NCBI GenBank assembly: GCA_902777385.1
Contig: CACYTP010000002.1
Span: 62,001 to 126,000 of the forward strand
Direction of reading: 5' to 3'
Source: an uncultured bacterium
GTDB taxonomy: Bacteria; Cyanobacteriota; Vampirovibrionia; Gastranaerophilales; Gastranaerophilaceae
Length of the DNA stretch: 64,000 bases
Each line of letters starts with the position of its first letter. The first letter of the stretch is position 1. Below the pieces are notes generated by a model. The model was not told the DNA's origin. It was given only the letters and a program-made list of their open reading frames with translations, and searched no databases. The translations under genes were made by a program, and so were the position numbers. Below, piece after piece: positions 8,640-18,312 of this stretch.

Positions 8640-9443
8640 TTAATGCCCGCATGATTCAATCTTTGTTTCTTTATTATTTAGTGCAATCTCATCTGTATAA
8701 TTAACCAGAGCATTATAGACAAGCGGATTTATTTTGCCTCTTCTTACGTCAGGGCGTATTATTGTTAATGCCTGTTCTCTTGTTAGAGGTTTTTTATACG
8801 GACGTTCTTCGGTTAAGGCAGAATATTTGTCCGCTATAGATAATATTTGTAAATCCAGGTCGGCATAGAAATTTTTGTCAACTTTCGGGTAGCCTGTCTT
8901 TTGTGCGTTTTGATGATGATTTCTGATTAATTCAAGAGTTTTAGGGCTTATGTCCGAATTTTTTAACAGTTCGTACCCAAGTTCAGAGTGTTTATGCACA
9001 ATTTCTGTTTCTTTATCATCAAGTTTACCGTTTTTATTAAGTATTTCTGTAGGGATAAAGACTTTCCCTATATCGTGCAGATATGCTGCATCCTTAATAG
9101 AATTCAAATCAGCTTTACTTTCGAGGGCAAACGGTAAATTCCGAACTATACCTTCGGCTATGTTTGCAGTATCTGTGCAGTGTCCATCCAGTATCTTATT
9201 CCAGTCCTCTATATTTAGATTATATTCAATTCCTGCATTTTTCAGGATTTTTTCTATATTAGGATTTTGTTTTGCAAGTCTTGTTATACTGATTTCAGTA
9301 GCATAGCGTTTAGGATTTTTGCTTTCAAAACTGTCATATTGATTATTTGCTATTTGGACATGTCTGTCCTGTGGCTGCACATTTACGGGTTTTACCTGTG
9401 CAACCGAGCCAAAGTATGGAAATCTGCCTACACTAAAGTACAT
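8640..9443 (-). CDS. HD-GYP domain protein, probable c-di-GMP phosphodiesterase
   Basis: A 267-aa protein whose residues about 90-250 form an HD-GYP domain, which in studied members hydrolyses cyclic di-GMP. Visible motifs: YLHDIGKVFIP (HD), HKHSELG, NHHQNAQKTGYP (the HHxxxxxxGYP signature), and ADKYSALTEERPYKK. There is no receiver, PAS or membrane domain; the N-terminal 60 residues are short and polar and include RFPYFGS, which may be a variant of the lineage F-x-G tag. Output control must come from elsewhere. No GGDEF cyclase lies in the window. No clear Shine-Dalgarno. Confidence 0.9.
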   Translation of the reverse strand: MYFSVGRFPYFGSVAQVKPVNVQPQDRHVQIANNQYDSFESKNPKRYATEISITRLAKQNPNIEKILKNAGIEYNLNIEDWNKILDGHCTDTANIAEGIVRNLPFALESKADLNSIKDAAYLHDIGKVFIPTEILNKNGKLDDKETEIVHKHSELGYELLKNSDISPKTLELIRNHHQNAQKTGYPKVDKNFYADLDLQILSIADKYSALTEERPYKKPLTREQALTIIRPDVRRGKINPLVYNALVNYTDEIALNNKETKIESCGH

Positions 9444-9553
9444 TTATACACCAATTTATTACACTACACATTTATATAAAGTTTTTTCCTTTTGAATAAT
9501 TTACTTTTCTGTAAATAAATATTACATTTTTTTTGTTGCTATTTTGGTTGTTA

Positions 9554-9559
9554 TATAAT
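9554..9559 (+). promoter_or_regulatory. -10 box placed for a leaderless start
   Basis: TATAAT followed by six T and then the ATG at 9566. There is no Shine-Dalgarno, and the -35 region is weak. Confidence 0.5.
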
Positions 9560-9565
9560 TTTTTT

Positions 9566-10480
9566 ATGAGAGATATTAAAAACATAATTTTATGCGGATG
9601 CGGAGCTGTTGGTTCTGTTTACGCCGACATTTTTTCAAAGTACCCCGATATCAATTTTCGTGTACTTGTTGATGAAGAACGATATACAAGATATTCTAAT
9701 AATCCTATAATTTTTAATGGTACTCCTTTAAAATTAAATTATATTTTGCCCTCTGATGATACATTTAAGGCAGATTTAATTATTATTGCAACAAAGATGT
9801 CCGGACTTAGTGATGCACTTTCTCAAATGGAAAATTTTGTTGCAGAAGATACTGTAATTTTGCCGCTTTTAAATGGGGTTATGAGTGAGGAAATTGTAGC
9901 TGCTAAATATGGTAGAAATAAAGTTCTCTATTCATATTTTATAGGGCATAGTGCGGTTAGAGTCGGGAATTCAATTACTCAAGATGGTGTTAATACAATT
10001 GTGTTTGGTTCTGATTGTCCTGCTGATATTGAAAATGTTGCCCGTGTAAAGTCTTTATTTGACAAATACAAGGTAACATATTCCATACCAAACGATATAA
10101 GACATTCTTTATGGACTAAATTTATGCTTAATGTCTGTGCAAATCCTACTACTGCTCTTTTTAGAGTGAATTTTGGGCAAATGCTTTCTAACAAGAAACA
10201 TATTCAGTTAGCTTTGAATATATTAAAAGAGGTTCAGCTTGTAGCCGCAGCGGAAGGAGTACGAAATCCGGAAACTCTTGTTGATGATACTCTGAAAGCT
10301 TTAAATAAGATGTGTCCCGAGGGTAAAACTTCTATGCTTCAGGATGTAGAAGCAGGAAGAAAGACCGAAAACAATATTTTTGCCAAATCTGTTGTTTTAC
10401 TGGGGCAAAAACATTCAATAGATACCCCTTACTGTTCTATGATTAGTGAATTATTTGACGTTATTGATTTTGGAAAGTAA
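9566..10480 (+). CDS. Ketopantoate reductase-family oxidoreductase
   Basis: A 304-aa NAD(P)H-dependent reductase of the ApbA/PanE family, which reduces 2-dehydropantoate to pantoate on the coenzyme A pathway. The N-terminal Rossmann motif is CGCGAVGSVYADIF; the C-terminal helical domain has the family pattern LWTKFMLNVCANPTTAL (the catalytic lysine usually lies here). I start at ATG 9566 rather than 9533 because the Rossmann strand then begins at the usual distance and a TATAAT lies 6 nt before it. No other pantothenate gene is nearby, so the exact substrate is open. Confidence 0.85.
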   Translation: MRDIKNIILCGCGAVGSVYADIFSKYPDINFRVLVDEERYTRYSNNPIIFNGTPLKLNYILPSDDTFKADLIIIATKMSGLSDALSQMENFVAEDTVILPLLNGVMSEEIVAAKYGRNKVLYSYFIGHSAVRVGNSITQDGVNTIVFGSDCPADIENVARVKSLFDKYKVTYSIPNDIRHSLWTKFMLNVCANPTTALFRVNFGQMLSNKKHIQLALNILKEVQLVAAAEGVRNPETLVDDTLKALNKMCPEGKTSMLQDVEAGRKTENNIFAKSVVLLGQKHSIDTPYCSMISELFDVIDFGK

Positions 10481-10497
10481 GTTGCTAAAATTTTATA

Positions 10498-10528
10498 CAA
10501 AAAAGCACTCCTTATGGAGTGCTTTTTG
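10498..10528. terminator. Bidirectional terminator between the reductase gene and clpC
   Basis: AAAAAGCACTCC (10500-10511) pairs perfectly with GGAGTGCTTTTT (10516-10527) around TTAT. A and T runs flank both sides. Confidence 0.92.
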
Positions 10529-10545
10529 CTTTATTGTTTTAGAAA

Positions 10546-13059
10546 TTATACTTCTGTACTTACTTCTTCTTTTGCTTTAGTCTTTCTTTTTGTTCCTTTT
10601 TCACAGGCAATTTTACCGTCATTTAATACCAATCGGATAGTATCGCCTGCCTGATATTTGCCTGAAAGAATTTCCTCAGCAAGCATATCTTCAATTTTAC
10701 GCTGAATTAATCTTCTCAAAGGTCTTGCACCGTAAGCCTCAGAATATCCTGCTTCTGCAAGATGATCTTTGACTTCGTCAGTAACTTCAACCTTCAATTC
10801 TTTTTCATCCAAACGTTTGAACAAGTCTTTCAACATCAAATCAACGATTTGTCGTATTTCTTCTTTTGTCAGATGAGCAAATACAATAGTTTCGTCAATA
10901 CGGTTCAAGAATTCCGGTCTGAAAGCTTTTTTCATTTCTTCTGTAACCGTTTCTTTGAGCTTTTCGTATTTATCTTTTGATTCGTCATCAGATGTTGAAA
11001 ATCCAAGTCTTGATGTTGTTGTAATCATGCTTGCACCAACATTTGAAGTCATAATTATAATTGTATTTTTGAAATTGATATGGCGTCCTTTTGAGTCAGT
11101 CAAACGTCCGTCATCAAGTATCTGAAGCATTATATTAAATACGTCAGGGTGTGCTTTTTCAATTTCATCAAACAATACAACAGAATATGGTTTCTTTCTG
11201 ATTTGTTCTGTCAAATTACCGCCGTCATCGTATCCGACATAGCCCGGAGGAGAACCGATAAGTTTTGCTGTAGAATGTTTTTCCATAAATTCTGACATAT
11301 CTACTCTTATCATATTGTCTTCTGAGCCGAATACGGCTTCCGCCAGAGCTTTTGCCAATTCAGTTTTACCAACACCTGTTGGCCCGCAGAAGATAAAGCT
11401 TCCGATAGGTCTGTTTGGTGATTTTAAACCGACTCTTGCACGTCTGATTGCTTTTGAAATTGCTACTACGGCTTCATTTTGTCCGATTACACGAGCATGC
11501 AGCGTATCTTCAAGCTTAAGTAATCTTTCGCTTTCGCCTTCTGTTAGTTTTGTTACAGGTATGCCTGTCATTGTCCCGATTACTTCCGCTACATTTTCTG
11601 CTGTAACAGTCGGTTTGTTAGCTTCATGTTCTTCTTTGTATTTCTGTGAAACTTCTCTGATTTTTTCTTTCAAGTCAGCTTCATCATCTCTTAATTGTGA
11701 TGCTCTTTCAAATTCTTGATTTCTTATTGCATCTTCTTTGTCTTTGATAAGTTCACGAAGTTCAATTTCTAACTCTTTCCCTTCAGGACAAAGTGTTGAT
11801 GCCTTTAATCTTACTTTTGATGAAGCTTCATCAATTACGTCAATTGCCTTATCAGGTAAAAATCTGTCTGTAATATATTTTGCAGATAATTTTACTGATG
11901 CTTCAATTGCTTCATCTGAAATTATCAAATTATGATGTTCTTCATATTTCTGTTTCAAACCTTTCAGAATTTCAATAGATTCTTCTTCGGTAGGCTCGTC
12001 AATAATTACTGACTGGAATCGTCTTTCAAGTGCAGAATCTTTTTCTACATATTTTCTGTACTCTTCCAGTGTAGTTGCACCTATAACCTGAATTTCGCCT
12101 CTTGATAAAGCCGGTTTTAAAATATTAGCAGCATCAATAGCACCTTCAGCGGCACCTGCACCGATTAAAGTGTGCATTTCATCAATTACAAGAATAATGT
12201 TTCCTGCCTGACGAATTTCATCCATGATTTTTTTTAGACGTTCTTCAAATTCTCCACGATATTTTGTACCTGCAACAAGTAAGCCCATATCAAGCTGGAT
12301 AACCTTTTTGCCATCTAAAATATCAGGAACTTCCGCATTTACTATTCTTATTGCTAAACCTTCGGCAACCGCAGTTTTACCAACCCCCGGTTCACCAATT
12401 AATACAGGATTATTTTTTGTGCGTCTTGCAAGTATCTGTATTACTCGTTCAATTTCTTTATCTCTGCCAACAACAGGATCAAGTCTAAGTTCTTGTGCGG
12501 CAAGTGTTAAATCTCTTCCGAATTCATCAAGGCTAGGTGTTTTTTGTTTACTGCCTGATGAAGATGAGCTTGAACTTGATGATGAAGATGTTGATGAACT
12601 TGTAGAAGAAGATGATGATGGTTTTGTTTCTCCAAGCATTTTTACTACATTACTTCTTACTTTATTCAGGTCAACGCCCAGATTTTCAAGTACTCTTGCT
12701 GCAACGCCTTCGCCTTCTCGTATCAAACCTAAGAGCAGATGCTCTGTTCCTATGTAATTATGTCCAAGTTGTCTTGCTTCATCCCAGGATAATTCCAAAA
12801 CTCTTTTCGCTCTTGGGGTAAACGGAATTTCTACCGCAACAAAACCCGAGCCTCTGCCTATAATTTTTTCGACTTCTGCTCTGGCATCTTTCAGATTAAC
12901 CCCCATAGATTTAAGAGTTTTTGCAGCGACTCCGGTACCTTCGCCGATTAAACCTAACAATACCTGTTCTGTTCCGACAAAGTTATGTCCGAGTCTGCGA
13001 GCTTCTTCCTGAGCAAGCATTATAACCTTTATTGCTTTCTCCGTAAAACGTTCAAACAT
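10546..13059 (-). CDS. clpC: ATP-dependent Clp protease ATPase subunit ClpC
   Basis: ClpC is an Hsp100 unfoldase that feeds proteins to ClpP. At 837 aa it has the full layout: two Clp-N repeats (about 1-145), a Ser-rich linker (about 147-170), AAA1 with Walker [10 protein letters not shown], a UVR-type middle segment ([20 protein letters not shown]) that separates ClpC from ClpA and ClpB, and AAA2 with [16 protein letters not shown]. The C-terminal [16 protein letters not shown] extends slightly beyond the core. ClpC is shared by Gram-positives and Cyanobacteria. Shine-Dalgarno AGGAG precedes the ATG. The almost pure Ser linker is unusual in length. Confidence 0.97.
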   Translation of the reverse strand: MFERFTEKAIKVIMLAQEEARRLGHNFVGTEQVLLGLIGEGTGVAAKTLKSMGVNLKDARAEVEKIIGRGSGFVAVEIPFTPRAKRVLELSWDEARQLGHNYIGTEHLLLGLIREGEGVAARVLENLGVDLNKVRSNVVKMLGETKPSSSSSTSSSTSSSSSSSSSSSGSKQKTPSLDEFGRDLTLAAQELRLDPVVGRDKEIERVIQILARRTKNNPVLIGEPGVGKTAVAEGLAIRIVNAEVPDILDGKKVIQLDMGLLVAGTKYRGEFEERLKKIMDEIRQAGNIILVIDEMHTLIGAGAAEGAIDAANILKPALSRGEIQVIGATTLEEYRKYVEKDSALERRFQSVIIDEPTEEESIEILKGLKQKYEEHHNLIISDEAIEASVKLSAKYITDRFLPDKAIDVIDEASSKVRLKASTLCPEGKELEIELRELIKDKEDAIRNQEFERASQLRDDEADLKEKIREVSQKYKEEHEANKPTVTAENVAEVIGTMTGIPVTKLTEGESERLLKLEDTLHARVIGQNEAVVAISKAIRRARVGLKSPNRPIGSFIFCGPTGVGKTELAKALAEAVFGSEDNMIRVDMSEFMEKHSTAKLIGSPPGYVGYDDGGNLTEQIRKKPYSVVLFDEIEKAHPDVFNIMLQILDDGRLTDSKGRHINFKNTIIIMTSNVGASMITTTSRLGFSTSDDESKDKYEKLKETVTEEMKKAFRPEFLNRIDETIVFAHLTKEEIRQIVDLMLKDLFKRLDEKELKVEVTDEVKDHLAEAGYSEAYGARPLRRLIQRKIEDMLAEEILSGKYQAGDTIRLVLNDGKIACEKGTKRKTKAKEEVSTEV

Positions 13060-13203
13060 TATTTGCTCCTATCTCTGTCTTATCATTTATATAGTATATA
13101 TTTTACATAAAAACTAAAAAGAATTCAAGACTGTAAAGTGATATTAAGCGTTATAAAATCAATAATTTTGCAGGTTATAATTTATTTGCTGAATTTTATT
13201 CTT

Positions 13204-14154
13204 TTAAAGTGTTGATATTATTTCACCTATTATTTTACCGCTATTTATTCTTATAGTGTGATCGGTTTTGATATCAGCCCAGTGAAGATTTTTTAAGGCA
13301 TCTGTTGCTACAATTTCCCTCGCTTGCATACTACAGTCCGAAATTTTTACGATTAGTGCTTCTTCGCTTTCCGTGTTTACAATAATACAAAGTCCGCCGG
13401 CACCCACTTTTGCAATAAGATTTTCGGAATTTTCAATAATCTTTGTATCTGTTCTGTCTTCGCCGCCAATTATATAGGGATTATTTAAAAATGCTTCTTT
13501 TATTTTTTTGTATTCATCCGAGCAAAATAAGTTTAGATAACCTTTTCCCATGTTTTCAAGCGGCATTGCATATATTGGAACTCCGCATCCGTCGGTTGTA
13601 ACAGGATATTCCTTTTTAAGTTCACATAACTGATATATTTTTTCTTTTATAAGTTTTTGCAGAGGATGGGTTGGTTCATCGTAGGTTTTAATATCCCAAT
13701 TGTGCATCTTGCATAATGCGAGCATCATAATATGTTTACCGGAACAGTTATTATGCAGCGTTGTCGGCTCTTCGTTATCCAGTAGCATTCTGTCACGTTC
13801 CGTTTTGGATAAAGGTTCGTGAATTCCGCATTTTAAATCTTGTTCGGTTATACCTATTTTAGCGAGCAGTTTTTTCGCTATATCAATATGGCATTGTTCT
13901 CCTGCATGAGAAGCACAGCATAGTGCAATTTCTTCCGACGTCATATTGTAGTATTCATCCATTCCAAAATCTATCATTAATGATGCCTGAAGCGGTTTTG
14001 CACATGATCTCAGATAAAACGGATAACTCCCGCTTTCTCCCACTCTGTCAATTACATGCACTCTATTCATTACCATAAGATAGCCAAAATGCTGTTCTTC
14101 TACAAGACCGTCTCTTATGTGTTTTACTATTGTATCAGGGGAATTAAATGTCAT
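13204..14154 (-). CDS. L-asparaginase II-family protein
   Basis: A 316-aa member of the Asparaginase_II family (Rhizobium-type, distinct from E. coli AnsA/AnsB), which hydrolyses asparagine to aspartate and ammonia. Motifs: SCAKPLQA near residue 40, CCASHAGEQCH, the core NNCSGKHIMML (Ser-Gly-Lys and nearby Cys likely catalytic or metal-binding), and TDGCGVPIYAMPL. It is cytoplasmic with no signal peptide. Its start overlaps the end of the upstream gene by 11 nt, so the two are translationally linked. Confidence 0.9.
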   Translation of the reverse strand: MTFNSPDTIVKHIRDGLVEEQHFGYLMVMNRVHVIDRVGESGSYPFYLRSCAKPLQASLMIDFGMDEYYNMTSEEIALCCASHAGEQCHIDIAKKLLAKIGITEQDLKCGIHEPLSKTERDRMLLDNEEPTTLHNNCSGKHIMMLALCKMHNWDIKTYDEPTHPLQKLIKEKIYQLCELKKEYPVTTDGCGVPIYAMPLENMGKGYLNLFCSDEYKKIKEAFLNNPYIIGGEDRTDTKIIENSENLIAKVGAGGLCIIVNTESEEALIVKISDCSMQAREIVATDALKNLHWADIKTDHTIRINSGKIIGEIISTL

Positions 14155-14893
14155 AGTTCTTTACCACATTTACTATTTTTGACATTGTCTTTTTTAGTGC
14201 AGCATTTTCTTCTTTTAATGCTTTTATTTCATTTTCATAATCTGTAGCAGGTCTTGAACTTTTATTACTTTCAGGTATTATTTCAGGATTGATAACAAAT
14301 CTTTTTTTAGCATCTGATTTTAATTTGAATAGTGTTTTTATTGTATCTTCAGAAACAAGTTTCTTTTTTACAAGGAATTTCCCTGTTAGAATGTGATTTC
14401 CTCTGGAAGTTTCGGTGGTTTGAACTTCCAAAACTTCTTTTAGTTGTTCATTAGTGATTGTTCCGTTGAGTACAAAATATTCACCTGTCATTAATTTCCC
14501 GGATATAAATCCTGCCATTGCATATATTTCAGGGCTATCAGGTGCTTCTATAAAATTCTGTTCCAGACAAAATATAAACAGCTTTGCAAGTTCTTCAATT
14601 GACATAAAAAGATTTAAAGATATTTCAAGTATTGTGTAGCCGTTATGTGCAAATTTCAAAAAGTTATATATATTGCTGTCTAAACCGCATTTCTTATCCC
14701 AAAGCTCCTGTTTTCCTTTAAACGTGAGTGTAGGAATATGAAGTGCAAATAATTCACCTGCATTATCTATAATGTATTTGTCACAGCCGTTTTCCTGCAT
14801 ATTTTGCCATAATCTGTAATAAACAACTTGTTTTACCCATAGCGGATAAGCAAGAAACTTGTTTAAAAATAGTTTGAATATGTTTCTGTTCAT
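14144..14893 (-). CDS. Hypothetical protein with possible MshEN-like domain
   Basis: I do not recognise this gene with certainty. It encodes 249 residues. Residues about 140-190 (NGTITNEQLKEVLEVQ, then GNHILTGKFLVKKKLVSEDTI) resemble the N-terminal domain of type II secretion/pilus ATPases (MshEN/GSPII_E_N), which can bind nucleotides including c-di-GMP. The C-terminus is a short coiled coil (ENEIKALKEENAALKKTMSK). The start at 14893 is favoured because AAAGGA lies 7 nt upstream; an in-frame TTG 16 codons earlier has none. It overlaps the asparaginase gene by 11 nt. Confidence 0.72.
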   Translation of the reverse strand: MNRNIFKLFLNKFLAYPLWVKQVVYYRLWQNMQENGCDKYIIDNAGELFALHIPTLTFKGKQELWDKKCGLDSNIYNFLKFAHNGYTILEISLNLFMSIEELAKLFIFCLEQNFIEAPDSPEIYAMAGFISGKLMTGEYFVLNGTITNEQLKEVLEVQTTETSRGNHILTGKFLVKKKLVSEDTIKTLFKLKSDAKKRFVINPEIIPESNKSSRPATDYENEIKALKEENAALKKTMSKIVNVVKNYDI

Positions 14894-15020
14894 CTTACCA
14901 TCCTTTGAAGTTATTATAATTAATAGAGATTTTTTTTTCAAGAGTAAATTTATTCTACTTTATACTATTGATTTATTCCCTAAAGGTGTATAAAATAGTT
15001 AATATAATAAGGAGAAGGAT

Positions 15021-16253
15021 ATGGAAAAGAGTGTTTTATTAAAGAAAATTTCTATTTTTATTATTGCTTTAATTGGTTTTTTTACTACAATCAAACTGGC
15101 TGTAATATATTATAATGCGGTATTTAATCCTTATGCTCTGCCAAGTTTTTGCTCGGTAAGCGAACTGATTGATTGTGACGGAGTCGCAAAAACTCCTGAA
15201 TCACAATTCTTCGGAGTACCTCTTGCCTTGTGGGGTATGTTCTTTTACTTTTTTGTTATAGTTTTGTTGCTTGCGGATAAGTTGAAGAACATTAAATTGT
15301 TTAAATTCTTGGAAGTGTTTAAAAATCCGTTGGATTATATTGCATTACTGGGTGTTTTTTCATTTATTATTTCAATGATTTTGCTTTGTGTAAGTTTGTT
15401 TGAAATTCATAAGATTTGTATTTTATGTGCTTTTACTTATGTATTAAATTTATTAATAGGTTTGATTTCAATTGATTATAAAAACGGAGGATTAATGAAA
15501 GCGTTAAAACAAAGTTTTACTGATTTTAAAGATGCAATTGCAAACAGAGCGTATTTGGCTGCATTTTTGATTGTTGTATTCTTAGGTGTAAGCGGACTTG
15601 CTTATACAGATGCTACAGAAGTTTTAGCCCCTCAGGCTAAATATCACAAGGAAATGGGTAAATATCTGTATGCAAAGAAAAATAAATATGCAGTTTCAGG
15701 TAATATTTTAGGTGATAAGGATGCAAAGACAATAATTTATATTTATACGGATTATAATTGTCCTTTCTGCGGTGCATTTGATATTATGGCTCATAAAGCA
15801 GTAAAAGAGTTAAAGGGTTATAAAGTTGTTCATAAAAATTTACCGTTAGATACCGAATGTAACATATATTTAAAACAACCGTTCCATGAAGGTTCATGTA
15901 CTCTCGCAAAATATGCTATGGCTGCTGAAATGCAGGGTAAGTTCTGGGATATTGATGCGAAATTCTTTGAAATTCATCCTAAGACAGAAGAAGAAATCTT
16001 GCGGATAGCCAAAGATTTGAAGCTTGATACAGAAAAATTAAGAGCTGACGCAAACAGCAGAGAAGTATATGACAAATTAGTTAAAGAAATTGATGAAGCA
16101 TATAAATCAGGTGTCAATGCCACCCCAACAATGGTAATTAACGGCAAAGTCATGGTTGGGATAAGTCCGTACCCTGAATTTAAAAAAGATATAATTAATG
16201 CGTCAAAATTGTCGGAAAAATCTCAAGACAAACAGGACAAAGTAAATGAGTAA
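15021..16253 (+). CDS. VKOR-DsbA fusion, periplasmic disulfide-forming protein
   Basis: A single 410-aa protein that joins a vitamin K epoxide reductase membrane domain to a DsbA-like thioredoxin, so it can both make disulfides in exported proteins and pass the electrons to quinone. Helices lie around residues 8-28, 70-90, 110-135, 135-150 and 175-198. VKOR cysteines: loop pair C44/C52 and active-site C133-I-L-C136. The thioredoxin active site is C247-P-F-C250, followed later by the cis-proline motif GVNATPTMVING. Such fusions are known from Cyanobacteria and Actinobacteria. It has a strong AAGGAGAAGG start and overlaps queH by 8 nt. Confidence 0.95.
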   Translation: MEKSVLLKKISIFIIALIGFFTTIKLAVIYYNAVFNPYALPSFCSVSELIDCDGVAKTPESQFFGVPLALWGMFFYFFVIVLLLADKLKNIKLFKFLEVFKNPLDYIALLGVFSFIISMILLCVSLFEIHKICILCAFTYVLNLLIGLISIDYKNGGLMKALKQSFTDFKDAIANRAYLAAFLIVVFLGVSGLAYTDATEVLAPQAKYHKEMGKYLYAKKNKYAVSGNILGDKDAKTIIYIYTDYNCPFCGAFDIMAHKAVKELKGYKVVHKNLPLDTECNIYLKQPFHEGSCTLAKYAMAAEMQGKFWDIDAKFFEIHPKTEEEILRIAKDLKLDTEKLRADANSREVYDKLVKEIDEAYKSGVNATPTMVINGKVMVGISPYPEFKKDIINASKLSEKSQDKQDKVNE

Positions 16254-16782
16254 AATTTTACTACATGCCTGTTGTGCGATATGTTCAGGTTATCCCATAT
16301 CTTTTTTAAAAGATATGGGGTATCTTGTTACGGTATATTTTTACAACCCGAATATATATCCGTCGGAGGAGTATAACAAAAGATTAGAAGCAGAAAGAAC
16401 CTTATGCATATATTCTGATGTAGAATTAATTGAAGGGGAATATGAAACCTCACTGTTTTACGAATATGCTGAAGGCTTAGAGAATGAACCTGAGAAGGGT
16501 AAACGTTGTGATAAATGTTTTGAATTACGTTTGAGAAAAACTGCTGAGCTTGCTAAACAACTCGGATATGAATATTTTGCAACATCTATTGTTATAAGTC
16601 CCCATAAAAATTATCAAAAGTTAACTGAAATTGGAGAGCGTATCTCATTAGAATACGGCTTAAAGTATCTTGCGATTGATTTTAAGAAAAAAGACGGTTT
16701 TTTAAAAACAAATCAACTGTCAAAGAAGTTAAATTTATACAGGCAAAATTATTGCGGTTGTGAATTCAGTATCAGAAGATAA
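16246..16782 (+). CDS. queH: Epoxyqueuosine reductase QueH
   Basis: QueH performs the last step of queuosine synthesis in tRNA (epoxyqueuosine to queuosine) in many anaerobes in place of QueG. The 178-aa protein carries the cysteine signature of the family (formerly DUF208): HACCAICS at the start, RCDKCFELRL in the middle and YCGCEFS near the C-terminus, which bind an iron-sulfur cluster and a second metal. It overlaps the VKOR-DsbA gene by 8 nt, so they are cotranscribed, perhaps only for convenience. No other queuosine gene is in the window. Confidence 0.93.
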   Translation: MSKILLHACCAICSGYPISFLKDMGYLVTVYFYNPNIYPSEEYNKRLEAERTLCIYSDVELIEGEYETSLFYEYAEGLENEPEKGKRCDKCFELRLRKTAELAKQLGYEYFATSIVISPHKNYQKLTEIGERISLEYGLKYLAIDFKKKDGFLKTNQLSKKLNLYRQNYCGCEFSIRR

Positions 16783-16784
16783 AA

Positions 16785-16812
16785 AAGAAGTCTGTTTTAA
16801 CAGACTTCTTCA
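16785..16812. terminator. Terminator between queH and the COG2509 gene
   Basis: GAAGTCTGTT and AACAGACTTC (16787-16808) form a perfect 10-bp stem with a 2-nt (practically 4-nt) loop. The T run is clearer on the minus strand, but both convergent genes may use it. Confidence 0.8.
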
Positions 16813-16837
16813 TTATCATAAAATATATTTTTGTTAA

Positions 16838-18211
16838 TTATCTTCCGCAGATTACTCTTGCAGCATGTACACCTGATGCGGAAGCCTGCATTAAGCCTCT
16901 CGTTACTCCGGCTCCGTCACCAATTGCAAACAGATTTTTAACTCCTTCAGTTTCAAGTTCATCTGTTAATTTTACTCTTGCGGAATAGAATTTAACTTCA
17001 ATACCATACAGCAGGGTGTATCTTGATGCTGTACCCGGTGCAATTTTGTCTAATGCGTACAACATTTCAATAATACTTGTCATTTGTCTGTATGGAATAA
17101 CCAAACTTAAATCTCCGGGAGTTGCACAAGTTAATGTAGGGGTTAAAATACTTGCTTTTATTCTTTCAGGTGTGGAACGTCTGCCGTCAAGTAAGTCGCC
17201 AAATCTTTGGACAAGTATTCCGCCTGCCAGCATGTTTGCCAGACTTGCTATATGCTGCCCGTATTGGATTGGTTCTTTAAACGGTTCAGTAAATCTTTCG
17301 CTTACCAAAAGTGCGAAGTTTGTATTATTTGTAGTTTTTTCTGCATAACTGTGCCCATTAACGGTTGCAATTCCGTTGTAGTTTTCCTGTACAACTTCGC
17401 CGTTAGGATTCATACAGAATGTCCTGACTTCATCTCCAAATGTAGGAGAGTGATATATCAATTTTGATTCATAGAGTTTTGAAGTTATCGGCTCAAATAC
17501 AGGTGCAGGTAATTCAACACGAACACCTACATCAACAGCATTGTTAACCATACCGATTTTATTCTGGCTGAATTCTTTTGTCAGCCAATCGGCACCTTCT
17601 CTACCCGGTGCTATAATCGTATATTCTGCTCGGATTTCTTCTCCGTTATCTAAAATTAAACCTTTTACCTGTTCGCATTCAACAATCAAGTTTCTTGCGG
17701 AAACATCGTTTCTGATTGTAATCCTTTCGTCAAGATAGTCCTGCATATTTTTTAGTACATCAAGACTTCTTTCGGTTCCTAAGTGTCTGACCGGAGAATA
17801 TACAAGTTTCAGTTCTGCCAAAGAAGCTTCTCTTTCCAGTTCTCTGAATGTGTTGTAGTCGGTTCCGAAAACTTCTTCCGTTGCACCGAATTTTAAATAT
17901 AAATCGTCTGAATATTTTATTAAATCTTCTACTTTATCTCTTGACATGTAATCAAGCAGATGTCCGCCAACATCCGGAGTAAGTGTTAATTTGCCGTCAG
18001 AAAACGCACCTGCTCCGCCCCAACCGCAAAGTAATCCGCACTTTTTGCAGTTTGGACATTTCGCATAGCCTTCTCTTAACAAACATTTTCTTTTTTCAAT
18101 TTTTTGACCTTTTTCTATTAAAATAACTTTCCAGTCAGGTTTTAATTTCATTATCTCAAGTGCAGCAAAAATTCCGGCCGGACCTGCACCAACTATTGCA
18201 ACATTATACAT
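16838..18211 (-). CDS. FAD-dependent oxidoreductase, COG2509 type
   Basis: A 457-aa flavoprotein of the uncharacterised FAD-dependent dehydrogenase group (COG2509). The N-terminal dinucleotide motif is GAGPAGIFAALEIMK with the acidic residue at LIEKG. A Cys cluster, CPNCKKCGLLCGWGGAGAFSDGK, lies at about residues 51-74 and is a group hallmark. A second FAD contact, FAIGDGAGVTRGLMQASASG, closes the protein. It is cytoplasmic; the substrate is unknown even for the family. It has a good GAGAGGAC start signal and its own terminator. Confidence 0.88.
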   Translation of the reverse strand: MYNVAIVGAGPAGIFAALEIMKLKPDWKVILIEKGQKIEKRKCLLREGYAKCPNCKKCGLLCGWGGAGAFSDGKLTLTPDVGGHLLDYMSRDKVEDLIKYSDDLYLKFGATEEVFGTDYNTFRELEREASLAELKLVYSPVRHLGTERSLDVLKNMQDYLDERITIRNDVSARNLIVECEQVKGLILDNGEEIRAEYTIIAPGREGADWLTKEFSQNKIGMVNNAVDVGVRVELPAPVFEPITSKLYESKLIYHSPTFGDEVRTFCMNPNGEVVQENYNGIATVNGHSYAEKTTNNTNFALLVSERFTEPFKEPIQYGQHIASLANMLAGGILVQRFGDLLDGRRSTPERIKASILTPTLTCATPGDLSLVIPYRQMTSIIEMLYALDKIAPGTASRYTLLYGIEVKFYSARVKLTDELETEGVKNLFAIGDGAGVTRGLMQASASGVHAARVICGR

Positions 18212-18312
18212 TAATTTGTCCTCTCGATTTACTCAACCGATTAAGTATAACGTGAACACAATTTCATTAAAAGACTTTGTGAAGAATATGTTAAGCATAA
18301 ATTTATGCTGCG

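Noticed and set aside
11315-12757. Long open frames antisense to clpC
   Set aside because: They follow the reversed codon pattern of clpC, lack start signals and resemble no protein; the same holds for antisense frames in pheS, clpB, recG and PBP.
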